Shown here in pieces: positions 27,621 to 49,665 of a stretch of 64,000 nt of DNA (positions are counted from its first letter, which is position 1; each line of letters opens with the position of its first letter). The notes under the pieces are model-generated. The model did no database searches. It had not been told where the DNA came from and worked only from the letters and a program-made list of their open reading frames with translations. The stretch is taken from contig JACSYO010001340.1 in assembly GCA_016806645.1 (NCBI GenBank), forward strand, positions 322,501 through 386,500, given 5' to 3'. Origin of the DNA: Ophiodon elongatus. Taxonomy: Eukaryota; Chordata; Actinopteri; Perciformes; Hexagrammidae. The position numbers and the translations under genes were made by a program.

Positions 27621-30600
27621 ATGTCGGGTAAGAACCACCGGGGCTCCGCAGACACCTGCAGCCGCCGCACTGACACCGGAACACGGCCACTCGGCACCGG
27701 ACCGGGGCTCCGCGAACTGCCCTCTCCTCCCGAAATATCGCGAATTTATTTAAACGCAGCAGAAGACACGGCCGCTGCAACGCGCACTGCTTCTGGCATG
27801 CGGACATCAATGCGGATGTGGCTTTTAATTTATTAGTATTATGTTACATGTGTAACATAACACATCGGCCATTTGAAGGTTTTTATATGCTTTTGGTTTG
27901 ATGAGTCGCTGCAGCGGTTTGGACCGAAGTGAAGCTGTTTCAATCTAAAAAGAGCACATCCGGTTACACTTTTCAAAGTTGACGCGTTCGCATGCGACTA
28001 GAGTTGAGTTTCAACTTGCTAAAATTTAAAGGGAGAATTGGGTCGAGAAAAGACAATTTAAAATCCTTAAAATAACATATTGTTTTTATTGTTTTTTTTG
28101 TCATTTTGTCTGTTTGACTGGTAATATTTATAATAATACATTTATTTTGTGTAGCACTTTGAAGGTGCTCAAAAGCACTTCACCAGTTTTTGTAGCACAA
28201 CCAAGACAGATTGGCCTCTAAGTTTAAGAAAGTAGAAAAAAAAAAAAAAAAAAATTGTGAAAGACTTGACAAAGATAATGGGGCAATATAAAGTTGAAAA
28301 ATAATCTTATCAACGCTGTCACTTTTTGTCAATGACCATCATTTCTTGTAACTTATCAGCCAACATTTATACTCTTACCAATATATTTAATAAGATGATA
28401 TTGGTGGATTTTGGTCGAGGCCTGATTAGTCCTCTGTAAAGTCACCAACATTGATGATTACTCAAATGTATAGCTGGTTAGATTAGTTTAGCATATAGAC
28501 TGAAAGTCAGCTGCTGAGTTTAAAGCGCAGACATGAGAGTGAGTGGTATAGATTTGCTCATCTAAGAAAGCAAATAAACGTATATCTCCTAAAATGTCGA
28601 GTTGACAACTGTATTACCACATAATCTCGAAGCCCCTTCATTAAAAGAGCCCTGAAATTAGATCTGTACCTAAGAATTCTATTACGATTATTTCATTTTT
28701 TTTATTTCATTTAAATGTGAAAATGTACTGCTTTTAGAACTGTTGGCCGGACAAAAAGAGTTTTAAAGACTTTTGGCTTTAGGAAAATGTGATGGTCCCC
28801 TTTCACAGTTTTGCTAGACTAAACAATTAAATAATTATTTTACACTTTTTTTTATTTTAAAGTTATTTTATTAAACTTTGTTCCATAGCTAATGTATGCT
28901 TTTATTTTTTAAAGAAGACACTATTTACTTCCTGGGTTAATGTGGGTTATTTGATTAACTTGACATAGTGCGGACGTGCGCCACAATGTGTGGCCTCGAA
29001 GTTTTTGTTTTTTTCTAATACTGTAGAGGCCTGTAGTGTCACACCTTTTTTTTTTATAGTGTATTACTATTAATGTGTTTCCTGGCTAAGAATAAATATG
29101 AAAATGACTTCATACGGTAATAAAGGATTGATAACAGTAACTACATGCACAATTAAAGAGTACTGCATTTTAGTATTGTATTAACATGAAACTACATACA
29201 GAAAACAATGCTTACATGTCCTTAATGAACACTTTACATGCGATCTCTACACATTTTATTTGCATAGAACAATACATTTGACAATATAATGTGCTCTAGT
29301 CTATAAAAATCTATATTTTCATATATTAATGAATTCACGCCATTATATTTTCAAATTGGTGCACTCATGCCAGATTAGATTATTGCTAACATCTTAAACA
29401 AAACAAAACTGTCATTCATAAATATCTGTCATGATTTAGAAATGTGTAGGACCCAGAGGTGTTGAGGTCATATGTCTCCACAAGGCTTTAGATAGCTCTG
29501 TGGGAACCCATCACATACTTCCTGTATGGTCTATAGGCTAGACGCCTCTTTTGATAGTCAGTTGATAGTTCTTTGAAACAGACCTTAGCAACCGTACAAC
29601 AAAGCCTCTCTGATCAGGTTTTACAGAAGCACCCAAACAACGCACACATTCATCTAGATGAATACTATCTGCTGGCTCTGGGCCAACTTCCACTCAGGCA
29701 GAAACGCAGTGTGTGCCCCGCTGTAATTTATGCATGGGGGACTCGGCAGACACTGAAGTTCACACAAGAGGCTTGCTGATGAATTGGACATACTTGTACT
29801 GGTGCGGCGATAACCTGCCAGTCACACGGCTGATGAGTGTCTGTGTGTTGTTTGTGTGTTTCTCTAAGCAGACCAAGCTTTTGTGACGCTGGCCACAAAC
29901 GACGCCTACGCCAAGGGAGCGATGGTTCTCGGCCAGTCGTTACGAAACCACAACACAACCAAGAAACTGGTCGCACTCATAGGACCTTATGTTGCTGAAC
30001 CTTGCAGGTAACACAATACAAATTGTCAAAGGTCAATATCCAACACACACACACACACACACACACTGACACAAATCCTACTGTCTGTGTTGTAGAGATG
30101 CCCTTCGCTCCACTTTCGATGAGGTGCATGTGGTGGACGTGATGGACTCGGGCGATGCAGCTCATCTATCTCTGATGAAGCGTCCAGACCTGGGAGTAAC
30201 ATTCACCAAACTGCACTGCTGGAGTCTCACACAGTACAGCAAGTGTGTGTTCATGGACGCCGACACACTGGTGAGACAAAACACCTGACAGGAAACGGTC
30301 TATATTTCATTCATTCATTCGTGTCTTTTCATGTTAGAACTGCTATCCTCGCTGTTACGTAATATTTCAGCGACATTAAAAATGGCGTATGAACGCATGC
30401 GGCTACATTTTTTTGCCTCAGACTTCTGCATTTTTCTGCAAATTCCTAGTATATAGTAACTTTACAATATATCAACAAGTAACATTTGTGTCAATGTATT
30501 CAGGTGCTGTCAAATATAGATGAACTCTTTGAGAGAGAGGAACTATCTGCAGCGCCGGATCCGGGTTGGCCAGACTGTTTCAACTCCGGGGTGTTTGTCT

Positions 30601-31379
30601 TCAGACCGTCTGAGGAGACGCACGAGAAGCTGCTCACGTTCTGCAGTGAAAACGGCAGCTTCGACGGTGAGACCCGACTGTTACACTATATACAGTATAT
30701 ATGTCCTAAGATCAACTCTGACCTTGGGTAACCTTGTCCTCACACTGCCACCTCACCCCCACGGTTTGTCTGCAGTTACTGTGCCGCATACATCTGCCAT
30801 GTGTCATTAAGTGTGTTAAAAGATTTTGCCTATGATGTCATTCACTGTTTGCAGCATTCCGTCACAACATTCTCAACACTTCTTTTCAGTTTCTATTTAT
30901 ACATGACCGATAGGACACAGTCTGTGGGAATGTAATACGTGTGTGGTGTTGACCATTCAGGAATGTAATAGTGTGTCTGATGGATTTCTGGAGGTCAGAT
31001 ATGGTCAATATTACTGGAATTAAAGAACATTTATTCTTTTCTTTTTTTTTTTACGTCTGTAAATCTCCCCTTTTTAAAAACACATCTCAGAATCCATTCT
31101 CACATGACTAGAACTGTTTAACTTGTATCTGAACATGCCAGACCAGAGCTTCTAGCCATCTCTCGGTTTGCTCAACTTGAGCCCAAATTTATGTCAACAA
31201 ATGTGTCTGAAGCATATTTTTGTGTTTCCGTGTCTGCAGGTGGAGATCAGGGGGTTCTCAACAGTTTCTTTGACACCTGGGCGACGGCAGATATTTCCAA
31301 ACACCTCCCTTTCATTTACAACCTCAGCAGTATCGCCATCTACTCCTACCTGCCTGCGTTCAAACAGTCAGTAAACACA

Positions 31380-31423
<44 letters not shown>

Positions 31424-34103
31424 CCCAATCGATGTCTCCAGTGTTTTCGTCCTACGTTCATGTGTGGCTGACCTTCTGCCCTGATTCTGTAGCTGTCCTT
31501 GTGAAATGCTTGTGTGTTTTGGAGACCTAAAGCTTATCCATGGTCCGTTCAAAGGTCGTGTGTCTGTGGGTGTTGAATTACAAGATGCTGCTGAATCTGA
31601 GAGCAGGGACAGCACACCTTCATCCACAACCTACCCTCAAATCAGAGGAGCTGCTGTAGCTGTTCTACTTAAATCGGCACTGCATGTGTTCTTCTGTTAT
31701 ATTGAGGATTTTGGTTTAATCAAGTATCACGAAAAAATAAGTCGGATCGGGCAAGAAACCGGAGAAGCCACAGTATCACAAAGGTTTCAAACAAATTTTC
31801 AGTTTAGCCAAATGTGTTTTTTTTTTTTTTTTTTTGGAAGAGGAAACGGAGGAGGATGGTAAAATTAGTGCCCGAGCTGTCGGTTATAAACATCAACCAC
31901 AGTTTATGGATCAACCACCTGATTCAGATTGACCATGCTTCCGGTACTCGTGAACGCACAGTTTTTCGGTGCAATGTGGGATTGTAACAAACATTTTTAG
32001 CACGCACATTTTCAAATTGACCTCCAAATGACGTGGTTTAGATCGTCTGGCTGAAATTCATTCTATTTTTATTTTTTTATTTTTTTTTTTGTCATTGGAC
32101 TTCGTACCTCTGAGTGGCGTCGTTTCACAAAAGTGATTTTCAAGTTTCAAGCGCTGCTTTCGTGTAGATTGCGAATAGTGTCAGACTCTCTGTTTCCCTC
32201 GCTCTCTTTCCCGCCTCTCACTCTGCCTGCCGGTGTTTTCACAGGTACGGCCGCGACGCCAAGGTGGTGCATTTCCTGGGAAAGGTGAAGCCATGGAACT
32301 ACTCCTACGACGCTCAGCGGGGCGAGGTCACAGGTCACTCCCTGTCCCCCGACCAGTGCCACCTGCATCCCGACTACCTGCTCATGTGGTGGCAGCTGTA
32401 CGCCAAATCGGTGCAGCCTTTACTGCAGCAGACATTCGGGGACACTCCATTCAACAGCGGCCTTGTAGACGCGAGCGTGGACGTACGTCAGCCATTGTGA
32501 TGTTTGAGTCCGTGTCCCGTTGTGCGTGTGGTTGTGGTGACGCTGCGTGTGTTGAAAACGTAAACGCGGATGTGCGATTTGTCTTTTTAGCCTATTGCAT
32601 AATCGTCATGTCCAGGCTGTTTCGGAACCTGTAATTACTAGATGAACTCTACTATGGCGAAAGCTTTTTTTTTTTTTAAACTCCCTCTTTAGCTCCAAAT
32701 AAGAGCACTGACCAGTTTTAGTTGCCACAATAACAAGAAAAGGTTGATTTGTTTCACATTCCTCAGCACCAGTTTGTTGCCAAACGTGGTGTTTGTTGAC
32801 TGTATCAATAGCACTGCAGCGTGCCGTGCCTCCAACAACTGTTCAGCTTCTTACAGAGTTGCAGGAAGTTGCCGTGCTGCCTTTTGTAACAGGGCAGCAT
32901 TGAAATAGTTAGTCATAAAAGTAAAGCTGCAAAAAACCTGACACTTTGCCCAGTTGCCTGAAGCTGTGTCATCTTGTGTCACAAGTTTATACAGGCCCGT
33001 CTTTAAGCCTTGAGCTGGCTCAGGCTGAAGTTTAAAAAAAAAAAAAAAAAGAATTCCCTTGTATACCAAGTGAAATCTTGAAATTTAGGACTTCTTTTTT
33101 ATTATTTGAAGTGACACAATGCCACTTTTGCTGAACAGCGGCCAAGAGTGGCAGTTGCAGGATAGTGGCTCATTCAAAGCTCCCTAATTTCCCTAAAGTC
33201 TCTGAAGTCAGTTGCTTTAAAGGCCTCATCAGTGTGTAACCTGACTGAAATCAGTGAACTTACCACTTAGCCGCCACATGTTACCGGTCATACCAGACCA
33301 GGTTGGACTTTAGCACCAAAACCCCTGTGTGTGTGTGTAAGAGGAAGGTTTTGTTAGTTCTTCTTTCAAAATTGACATAGTTGAGCTTTAAAGTCCCCCC
33401 CTCCACTCAAAAATGTGTATTTCTTATTGTTGGGTTTGACCCCTGTGGGAAAATCATGGTCAACTATGTAAGAGTGATTTGGAAGCTTAAAGTATCCAGT
33501 GCACCTGCAGTGAGACTGGACTTGGCGGTTAGACTTTTGAAACAAAAAATCCTAGATTATAACTTCTTTTGGTGAAAAAGATTTACCAGGAACGCCGGTT
33601 CCATAAATATATTTTTAGGTTTTCTTCATTTGCTCTCTCTTGTTAATGCTCCGCTCCCTTAGTCATTATCTCTTGATTTTGTATCGACGTATTGAGCGTA
33701 CTCCTTCTCTAGGAAGCCAGAAACTCAACTCTTATCTGCTTCAAGTGTTTTGTAAAATGTCCTGTTTGCACTTTGACTTCCCTGATGAAATCCCAGCACA
33801 CTGATTGTGTCTCAAACTGTACAAAAAGAGCGTTCCGCCGAGCGTGGCTGAATGTGGGGAAACCAGTCCTTATAAAGTGTCGCTGCAGTCCCATGCTATG
33901 ATCCATTCATTCTCTCGCCTCCGTCTGTCACGCAGGGTAAGCTTCACGAGGATGGGAGGGAGGACCAGGCGGCCTTTGCTCCACCCCCACAGAAGGTTTC
34001 ATCCGAGGAGAGGAAGCAGCGCTGGGAGGCGGGTCAGATCGACTACATGGGCGACGACTCCTTCGCCAACATCGCACGAAAGCTCGACTCCTTCTTGAAG
34101 TAG
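27621..34103 (+). CDS. gyg1: Glycogenin-1, self-glucosylating primer of glycogen synthesis, complete CDS
   Basis: Glycogenin (GT8 family, retaining, Mn-dependent) attaches UDP-glucose to its own tyrosine and builds the short glucan that glycogen synthase extends. The protein starts MSDQAFVTLATNDAYAKGA. The DxD metal/UDP motif is in CVFMDADTLV (about residue 103). The acceptor tyrosine is in the YSYLPAF motif (about residue 195). The C-terminal glycogen-synthase-binding helix is WEAGQIDYMGDDSFANIARK. Exons: 27621-27627, 29872-30007, 30096-30270, 30504-30666, 31240-31366, 32245-32482, 33936-34103. They sum to 1014 nt (337 aa; human isoforms are 333-350). The first coding exon holds only ATGTCGG, as expected from ATG TCG G|AC. 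The gene is convergent with hltf, its neighbour in human 3q24 too. The linker before the C-terminal helix is short, which favours gyg1 over the longer gyg2. Confidence 0.97.
28440..28610. repeat. Diverged copy of the inverted-repeat (MITE-like) family, gyg1 intron 1
   Basis: It contains AGCTGGTTAGATTAGTTTAGC and AGACTGAAAG on the left, and the right-end landmark GCTCATCTAAGAAAGCAAATA followed by CCTAAAATGTCGA. It matches the order of landmarks in the other copies. It is internally deleted. Confidence 0.6.
30043..30066. repeat. (CA)n microsatellite, gyg1 intron 2
   Basis: About 12 CA units between gyg1 exons 2 and 3 in an 88-bp intron. Confidence 0.95.
31378..31422. repeat. (CA)n microsatellite after gyg1 exon 5 donor
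   Basis: It begins about 11 nt into the intron (GTCAGTAAACACACGCG...). Confidence 0.95.
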
Positions 34104-34496
34104 CGAGCAGGTGAAAGGCAGCGTGACGGAGGAGATTTTCAGCACTGCTCGGCCAATCACAGGGGCTTGATTAGCAGGCGACTGGACGAATGCCTCTGTG
34201 CAACGTTCAGCCTCGCTCTCTGCATCCCGTCAGTGTGTGTAGGAGAGTGGAGGTTTGACACAGTTCCCGTGCACTCTTACCATTCACTTTTCCTCTCAAA
34301 GGAAACGTTTGATATTTCAGGAAATACTTGACTTTGTTGCTGAGAGTTAGTAGAGAAGATTGATACTAAATATTAAGCTACTGTCAGCAGCTGGCTAACT
34401 TAGCTTAGCATTAAGACAGCTAGCACCATTTGTGACCTCCACACTGTGCACATTACTCCCTGATTTGGTCACATAGCATTCTCTTTACAAACATTA

Positions 34497-34502
34497 AATA
34501 AA
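34497..34502 (+). terminator. gyg1: Candidate proximal gyg1 poly(A) signal AATAAA
   Basis: The hexamer lies about 390 bp after the stop codon, inside the MITE-like copy. An alternative hexamer is at 36138-36143. Confidence 0.45.
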
Positions 34503-34629
34503 CAGCTTCTTTTTTTTTTTTACATCTCAAAAAAAAAAGAAAAAAAAAAAATCACAATCCTAGAGATGTTTACTGTCTGCCCTGAATGATAAGACGTTTA
34601 ACCAGGGGGAATCTAACTTTGATCTTTTT

Positions 34630-34700
34630 CCTCTTCCTCTCCCGCGACCCTTAACAGGATACGCGGTTAAAGATAATGGATGGATGAATGGATCCTCTCC
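34630..34700. repeat. SINE-like 3' tail
   Basis: TCTCCCGCGACCCTTAACAG, GATACGCGGTTAAAGATAAT and GGATGGATGAATGG are the characteristic tail of a widespread fish SINE/LINE tail family. Confidence 0.55.
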
Positions 34701-34789
34701 GCTGCGCTATGGCAGACTGAGGCAGTGGTTGTTAAACAGGTTGCGTAAATGTTGTAATGCAACCATTTTAGAATTCCCCACAGACGGTA

Positions 34790-34885
34790 AACACAAATTC
34801 AACAATCATTTGTCATTCTGCAACACAGGGTCGCACAACGAAATGCAGTTGCAGCCTTGTCCATTAATGCCACACAGGACAGCGT
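34790..34885 (-). repeat. LINE 3' tail fragment
   Basis: TTTGTCATTCTGCAACACAG followed by GGTCGCACAACGAAATGCAG is closely similar to 53131-53195, which borders a LINE endonuclease remnant. By that comparison it is minus-oriented. Confidence 0.55.
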
Positions 34886-36137
34886 GACGAAACAAAACTT
34901 AAATTGACATCAGGAATTGCAGATGATTTGGCATTAGCTTTGAGCCTTCACTGAACAGCCTTGAGCGGCTCTCGGATGTCATCCCTGGCTCGTACAGAAG
35001 CAGATTTTGGATTCACTCCCGGCAAATTGAGTTAACTCATTCCTCTATAAAGGGAGTCGGTCAAAAATAACGACTAATTCGCAACTCTAACATCGCCAAT
35101 AAAAACGAGTGGTATAATCTCCTCATCCAACTCTCGGGAAGAAGCCAAATAAGTGTACTTCCCAAAATGTCAGACTGTTCCTTTTAAGTGTTCTTGTGCG
35201 TTCGATGGAGATGGATTCACAATCCCGATCTTCCTAAGCTGTGGGAACTTTCAGCAACAACAAACTGAGAAAATGAAATCTTTCAAGTTTAAAAGTTGTT
35301 TCTGGATTGTACCACTGATCCTATCCTGCAATAAGTATTTCTATTTAAACCACTCTAAAGCAGATATGCAGCAACTGGCTCATTTCCCTCTCAAAGTCCC
35401 TGCCAGTTATGACAATCTCGCTTTAGTTAAGAGTGTTCACCTCACCAGAGTACTTGGGTAAACTTCCCTATCTGTGCCTCTGACACGCACCAGCTCCATG
35501 CGACTTCATCTTTGTAATATCTGGCGTTGTATTAGGACAAAGGCCTGTTATGTTGTATTTGCATGGCACAGAGTTAAAAAGTGGGTCAGAAATGAAGTAC
35601 TTCTGCCCACATCCTGAAGTGATGTTGATAGTCTTGTATTTGTGTGGGATTGGTGCGCTCCCCAGGCATCTTTCATCTCTGTACGCGTGTCCTGCATGTT
35701 ATGTAATGTCCTTGCCAGATCCACATCAGTACATCTTTGTGCCATGACCCATTTCTTCACTTCCTTTCTGTAGTGTTACCAGCTGCCTTATTGCCGTCCA
35801 CTGTTTACAAAACCTCACTTACTGTAACTGCTGCTAGTAGCACAACAAATCTAACTTTGTTGAGTCCCTCCTTTCCTGTTACCAATGCCTCCTTTACGTC
35901 ACTCCAGCTGTGTGACCTCAAACTAATCTATAGCTCCTTATAAGAACAATACTCTCCTCACTCTATTAAACACACTCCCCCGACAAGGAGCTGGCAAGGT
36001 TGAGAGAAAAAGCCCGTACGCGATTATTTTTCTTTCAATCTTTTCGGCCTGCTAAAGCCTGAATATGCATGAGTGTGGAAGTGGAACAGATCTGTCCTGT
36101 CACCTAGCTGTTAACTGTACATCCCTGTAGAAGCGCT

Positions 36138-36143
36138 AATAAA
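36138..36143 (+). terminator. gyg1: Candidate distal gyg1 poly(A) signal AATAAA
   Basis: GCTAATAAAGAACTGG on the plus strand. If used, the gyg1 3'UTR is about 2 kb. Confidence 0.45.
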
Positions 36144-36187
36144 GAACTGGTGAAGAATTACCTTTTATCCATCACTGTCACATTTTC

Positions 36188-36193
36188 TTTATT
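36188..36193 (-). terminator. hltf: Candidate hltf poly(A) signal AATAAA
   Basis: TTTATT on the plus strand, about 760 bp after the hltf stop codon. ATTAAA variants closer to the stop (near 36504 and 36680) are alternatives. Confidence 0.4.
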
Positions 36194-36204
36194 CTCGATG
36201 CAAT

Positions 36205-36370
36205 ATTGATTATAGGGCTTCAATTCATCGTTTGGTCGATAAGATGTCACAAAATAGTGAAAAATGGCCCAGAGTGACGTCTTTAAATATCTTGGTTTGT
36301 CTGAATCGAAACATAACAGGGAAGAGCAGGAAATCCTCACATTTGAGAAGTACTTAACCACTTAAATGAT
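36205..36370. repeat. Copy of a second dispersed fish repeat family
   Basis: It contains CATCGTTTGGTCGATAAGAT, CACAAAATAGTGAAAAATGG and AATCCTCACATTTGAGAAG. Related copies are at 58990-59190 and 59600-60005, with partial copies at 51480-51560 and 48940-48990. Confidence 0.65.
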
Positions 36371-36956
36371 TGTGTAGTAAACGGATGTTTCCCTTTTTAA
36401 TTTGATGATTTTGGTTAAACAGACATTGAAGTTCTGAAAGCTGCCTCCGTGTCTGTTTAAATACAGTAGCTACAAATGTACAATATCAGCAGGCTGCCTT
36501 TCTTTAATCCAGAGATGGCAAAAAAAAAAAAGAAATCCTACATACAGAACATCTGAATCTTCACAGCTGTTAAATTTTGAATATTGACAACTCAAGCTGC
36601 TGGAACAGGTGGGCTTTTCTACTCCGTCTTCATCTTAGACTAAATCCTTATCAGCCACCTCCATGTTTTAACACAGCTTTAATGATTTTATGATCAAGTC
36701 GTAGGTCAAGACAAACCGCTCCTACGCATCACGACAACGACGTTAGTGAATCAGTATCAAAATGTTAACCGTTAAATAGTAATAAAAACAGAAATTAGAA
36801 CATTCATGATAAACTACAAATAAAAAATGAACAAACTTGACTGGGTACAAAAAAAAAAGAAATCTCTGCTGCCCTTCAGTCGGACCCAAGGAGAACCTGT
36901 TGTGATGTAATAACATGGGAACAGCACAAACATAGGAACTGTACTCCGTCAGACGT

Positions 36957-47851
<10,895 letters not shown>

Positions 47852-48306
47852 CACACCTGCAACACGCGCACAGACACCCACAGACAGACAGGAAGAGACA
47901 AGTAGTGTTAGTTAACTGTTGGAGAGCAGCTTTACCTGACAAAACCCTGTCCTTTGTTTGCACAGACATGGAGCTGCAGGTAATACTGCAGGAACACTTG
48001 GACCAGGTCACGTTACACACTTCTTAACTGACGCATATTGTTTATTTATCTAGCGCAATGTTGCTGAATAACAAAGCTACTATGAGCTATTTAACTAAAT
48101 CCGTGACAGCCGTTTAGATAATGTACCCTATTAGCTAGTTAACGTTGTTTGTAAGCTAACGCTAGCTAGTTAGCTGTTTAACGTTAGCGTCACTTAACTA
48201 GCGTTACTACTAACGGTCACTAACTGCTGGTTTGAGTTAAACACTATTTTGATGATTTATCTGTAAATAAAATATCGTACTATTTTTCTTCTCCTCGGCG
48301 ACTCAC

Positions 48307-48400
48307 GACTTGTGAGAGTGGATGTTATTTTTGTTGTTTCTGTTGCTGATGTTTGTGCTACATTCTGGTTGTGTCAAGTCAGCAGCCGTTGATGTACAAC
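48307..48400 (-). other. hltf: Candidate untranslated first exon of hltf
   Basis: In the sense direction it ends CACAAGTC|GTGAGTCG, a strong donor that pairs with the acceptor just upstream of the start codon. It would give an intron of about 450 bp. The 5' limit is a guess. Confidence 0.5.
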
Positions 48401-48407
48401 TTCCGGT
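48399..48407 (-). promoter_or_regulatory. hltf: ETS-type site ACCGGAAGT near hltf 5' end
   Basis: ACTTCCGGT on the plus strand is ACCGGAAGT on the minus strand, a full match to the ETS/GABP consensus common at transcription starts of TATA-less housekeeping promoters. Confidence 0.5.
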
Positions 48408-49340
48408 AGTGACCTTCAAAATAAATTATATTTGATGCTGATGTGATCCATGTGGCCCTATATCCTTTAGAAATCTGTCTCTAGTATCCACTGAGACACG
48501 CTTAAATCAGAAGTTCCACTTAAATCTCTTTTTATTTGGGTTTTTTTGGGGGTATTTATTTTCTTTCTTTCCTTTTTTTGTTCTTGGTAAACTGGTGTAT
48601 ATCATCATTGTGAATATTTGCAGTAAAAAAATGTTATTTTTAAACATGTTTTGTGGGGACTTACAACATTGTTAATGTAACTGTTGAATTTTGCATTACA
48701 ATTATATCCAGTGGCTGTTACATTTTATTATTCACAGATATCCCATTAAGATATTTCATCAGCTTTTGCTGGCTAAAATGGCCGTATTACTACAATTTCA
48801 ATATTCAGATTCTTCAGTATATGATCGGTGCTGAGCAGCATAAGATGCATTTTATGTCATATTTCTCAGCCCTGATACATGGGATGTATGCTACCAATTG
48901 TGTGTTTTGAATTTTATAGCGCTACGGTCAACTTTATTGAGTCGATTTATTGATTAGTTGATGGACAGAAAATTGTCTTTGGCAATCATTAGATAAGATA
49001 ACATAAGAAAATCCTTTATTTGTCCCGCAGTGGGGACATTTACAGGATTTACAGCAGCACAGTGTAAAGTGAAAACAAGAGACATATTAAAAAAACAAGA
49101 GCGAAACAAGTATTATAAATAAGCAATACAAAACAGTAAATAATTCACAATAACTGAAATATTATATATATCGGCAGAATAACTATTATACGTATTATTG
49201 CACATTAATGAATCAATGTAGCGCTCCAGACTAGATAGATTTGATTCTGAAATCAAAATCCCCTTGTTCCGGTGTTGTGTCCGTCTGCTTTTACAGTCCG
49301 ACTGGCACACAGCTGCTTTTTCAACCAACCGTATTTTACG
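48401..49340. other. hltf-pak2 divergent intergenic region
   Basis: About 0.9 kb between the inferred hltf first exon and the GC-rich block that may be the pak2 promoter. It holds no open frame I recognise. The middle (about 48940-49110) is repeat-derived. Confidence 0.5.
48940..49110. repeat. Repeat cluster including a LINE-type tail
   Basis: ATTGATTAGTTGATGGACAG is the end of the dispersed family also seen at 36.2 and 59.6 kb. AGATAAGATAACATAAGAAA, TCCTTTATTTGTCCCGCAGT and GGGGACATTTACAGGATTTA form a tail typical of fish non-LTR elements. Confidence 0.55.
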
Positions 49341-49344
49341 CGCC

Positions 49345-49665
49345 CTTTGCGTTTCGCCCAATGAGCACTACGGTGGCCCCGAGGTTCCAGATTCCTCGGT
49401 TTGCTTTACGACGTTCCGCTTCCTTTTTAAGTTCCTCCCCGGGCCAAACAAGGAGCCAGTCCCGAAAGAACTCGGGGAGAAAGACGGGAAATAAGTGAGT
49501 GAGATTAAAGACGATGTTTTGTCACACCTTTTAGGGAAGTTCGTGATTATCTCAGCGAAAATCTGGGGCCTCAAACGGAGCGAAAAATCATCGGTGACGG
49601 GGCGGAGTTTTGGGTGTTTGGCCGGAGTGCGGTTGTTTTTTTTTGCGGTTGACAGCAACCGGTGA
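49345..49665 (+). promoter_or_regulatory. pak2: Candidate pak2 promoter and untranslated first exon(s)
   Basis: A GC-rich block with CpGs and a CCAAT box at 49358-49362. Two plausible donors follow: GGAAATAA|GTGAGTGAG at 49494/49495 and CAACCG|GTGAGTTT near 49661. Either could splice to the acceptor before the pak2 start codon at 54714, giving an intron of about 5 kb. Confidence 0.45.

Larger units (their letters stand above)
34305..35185. repeat. Interrupted copy of the inverted-repeat (MITE-like) family in the gyg1 3' flank
   Basis: The left end is AAAGGAAACGTTTGATATTTC with AGTTAGTAGAGAAG and AACTTAGCTTAGCATTAAGAC. The right end near 35090-35185 has CTCATCCAACTCTCGGGAAG and CCCAAAATGTCAGACTGTTCC then TTT. 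The reverse complement of the right end resembles the left end over about 30 bp. Other repeats (a SINE-like tail and a LINE tail) are inserted at about 34630-34885, splitting the copy. Confidence 0.65.

Noticed and set aside
27429..27836. 135-codon plus-strand open frame over the gyg1 promoter
   Set aside because: It spans the promoter, the 7-nt first coding exon and intron 1 in a different frame. High GC explains the lack of stops.
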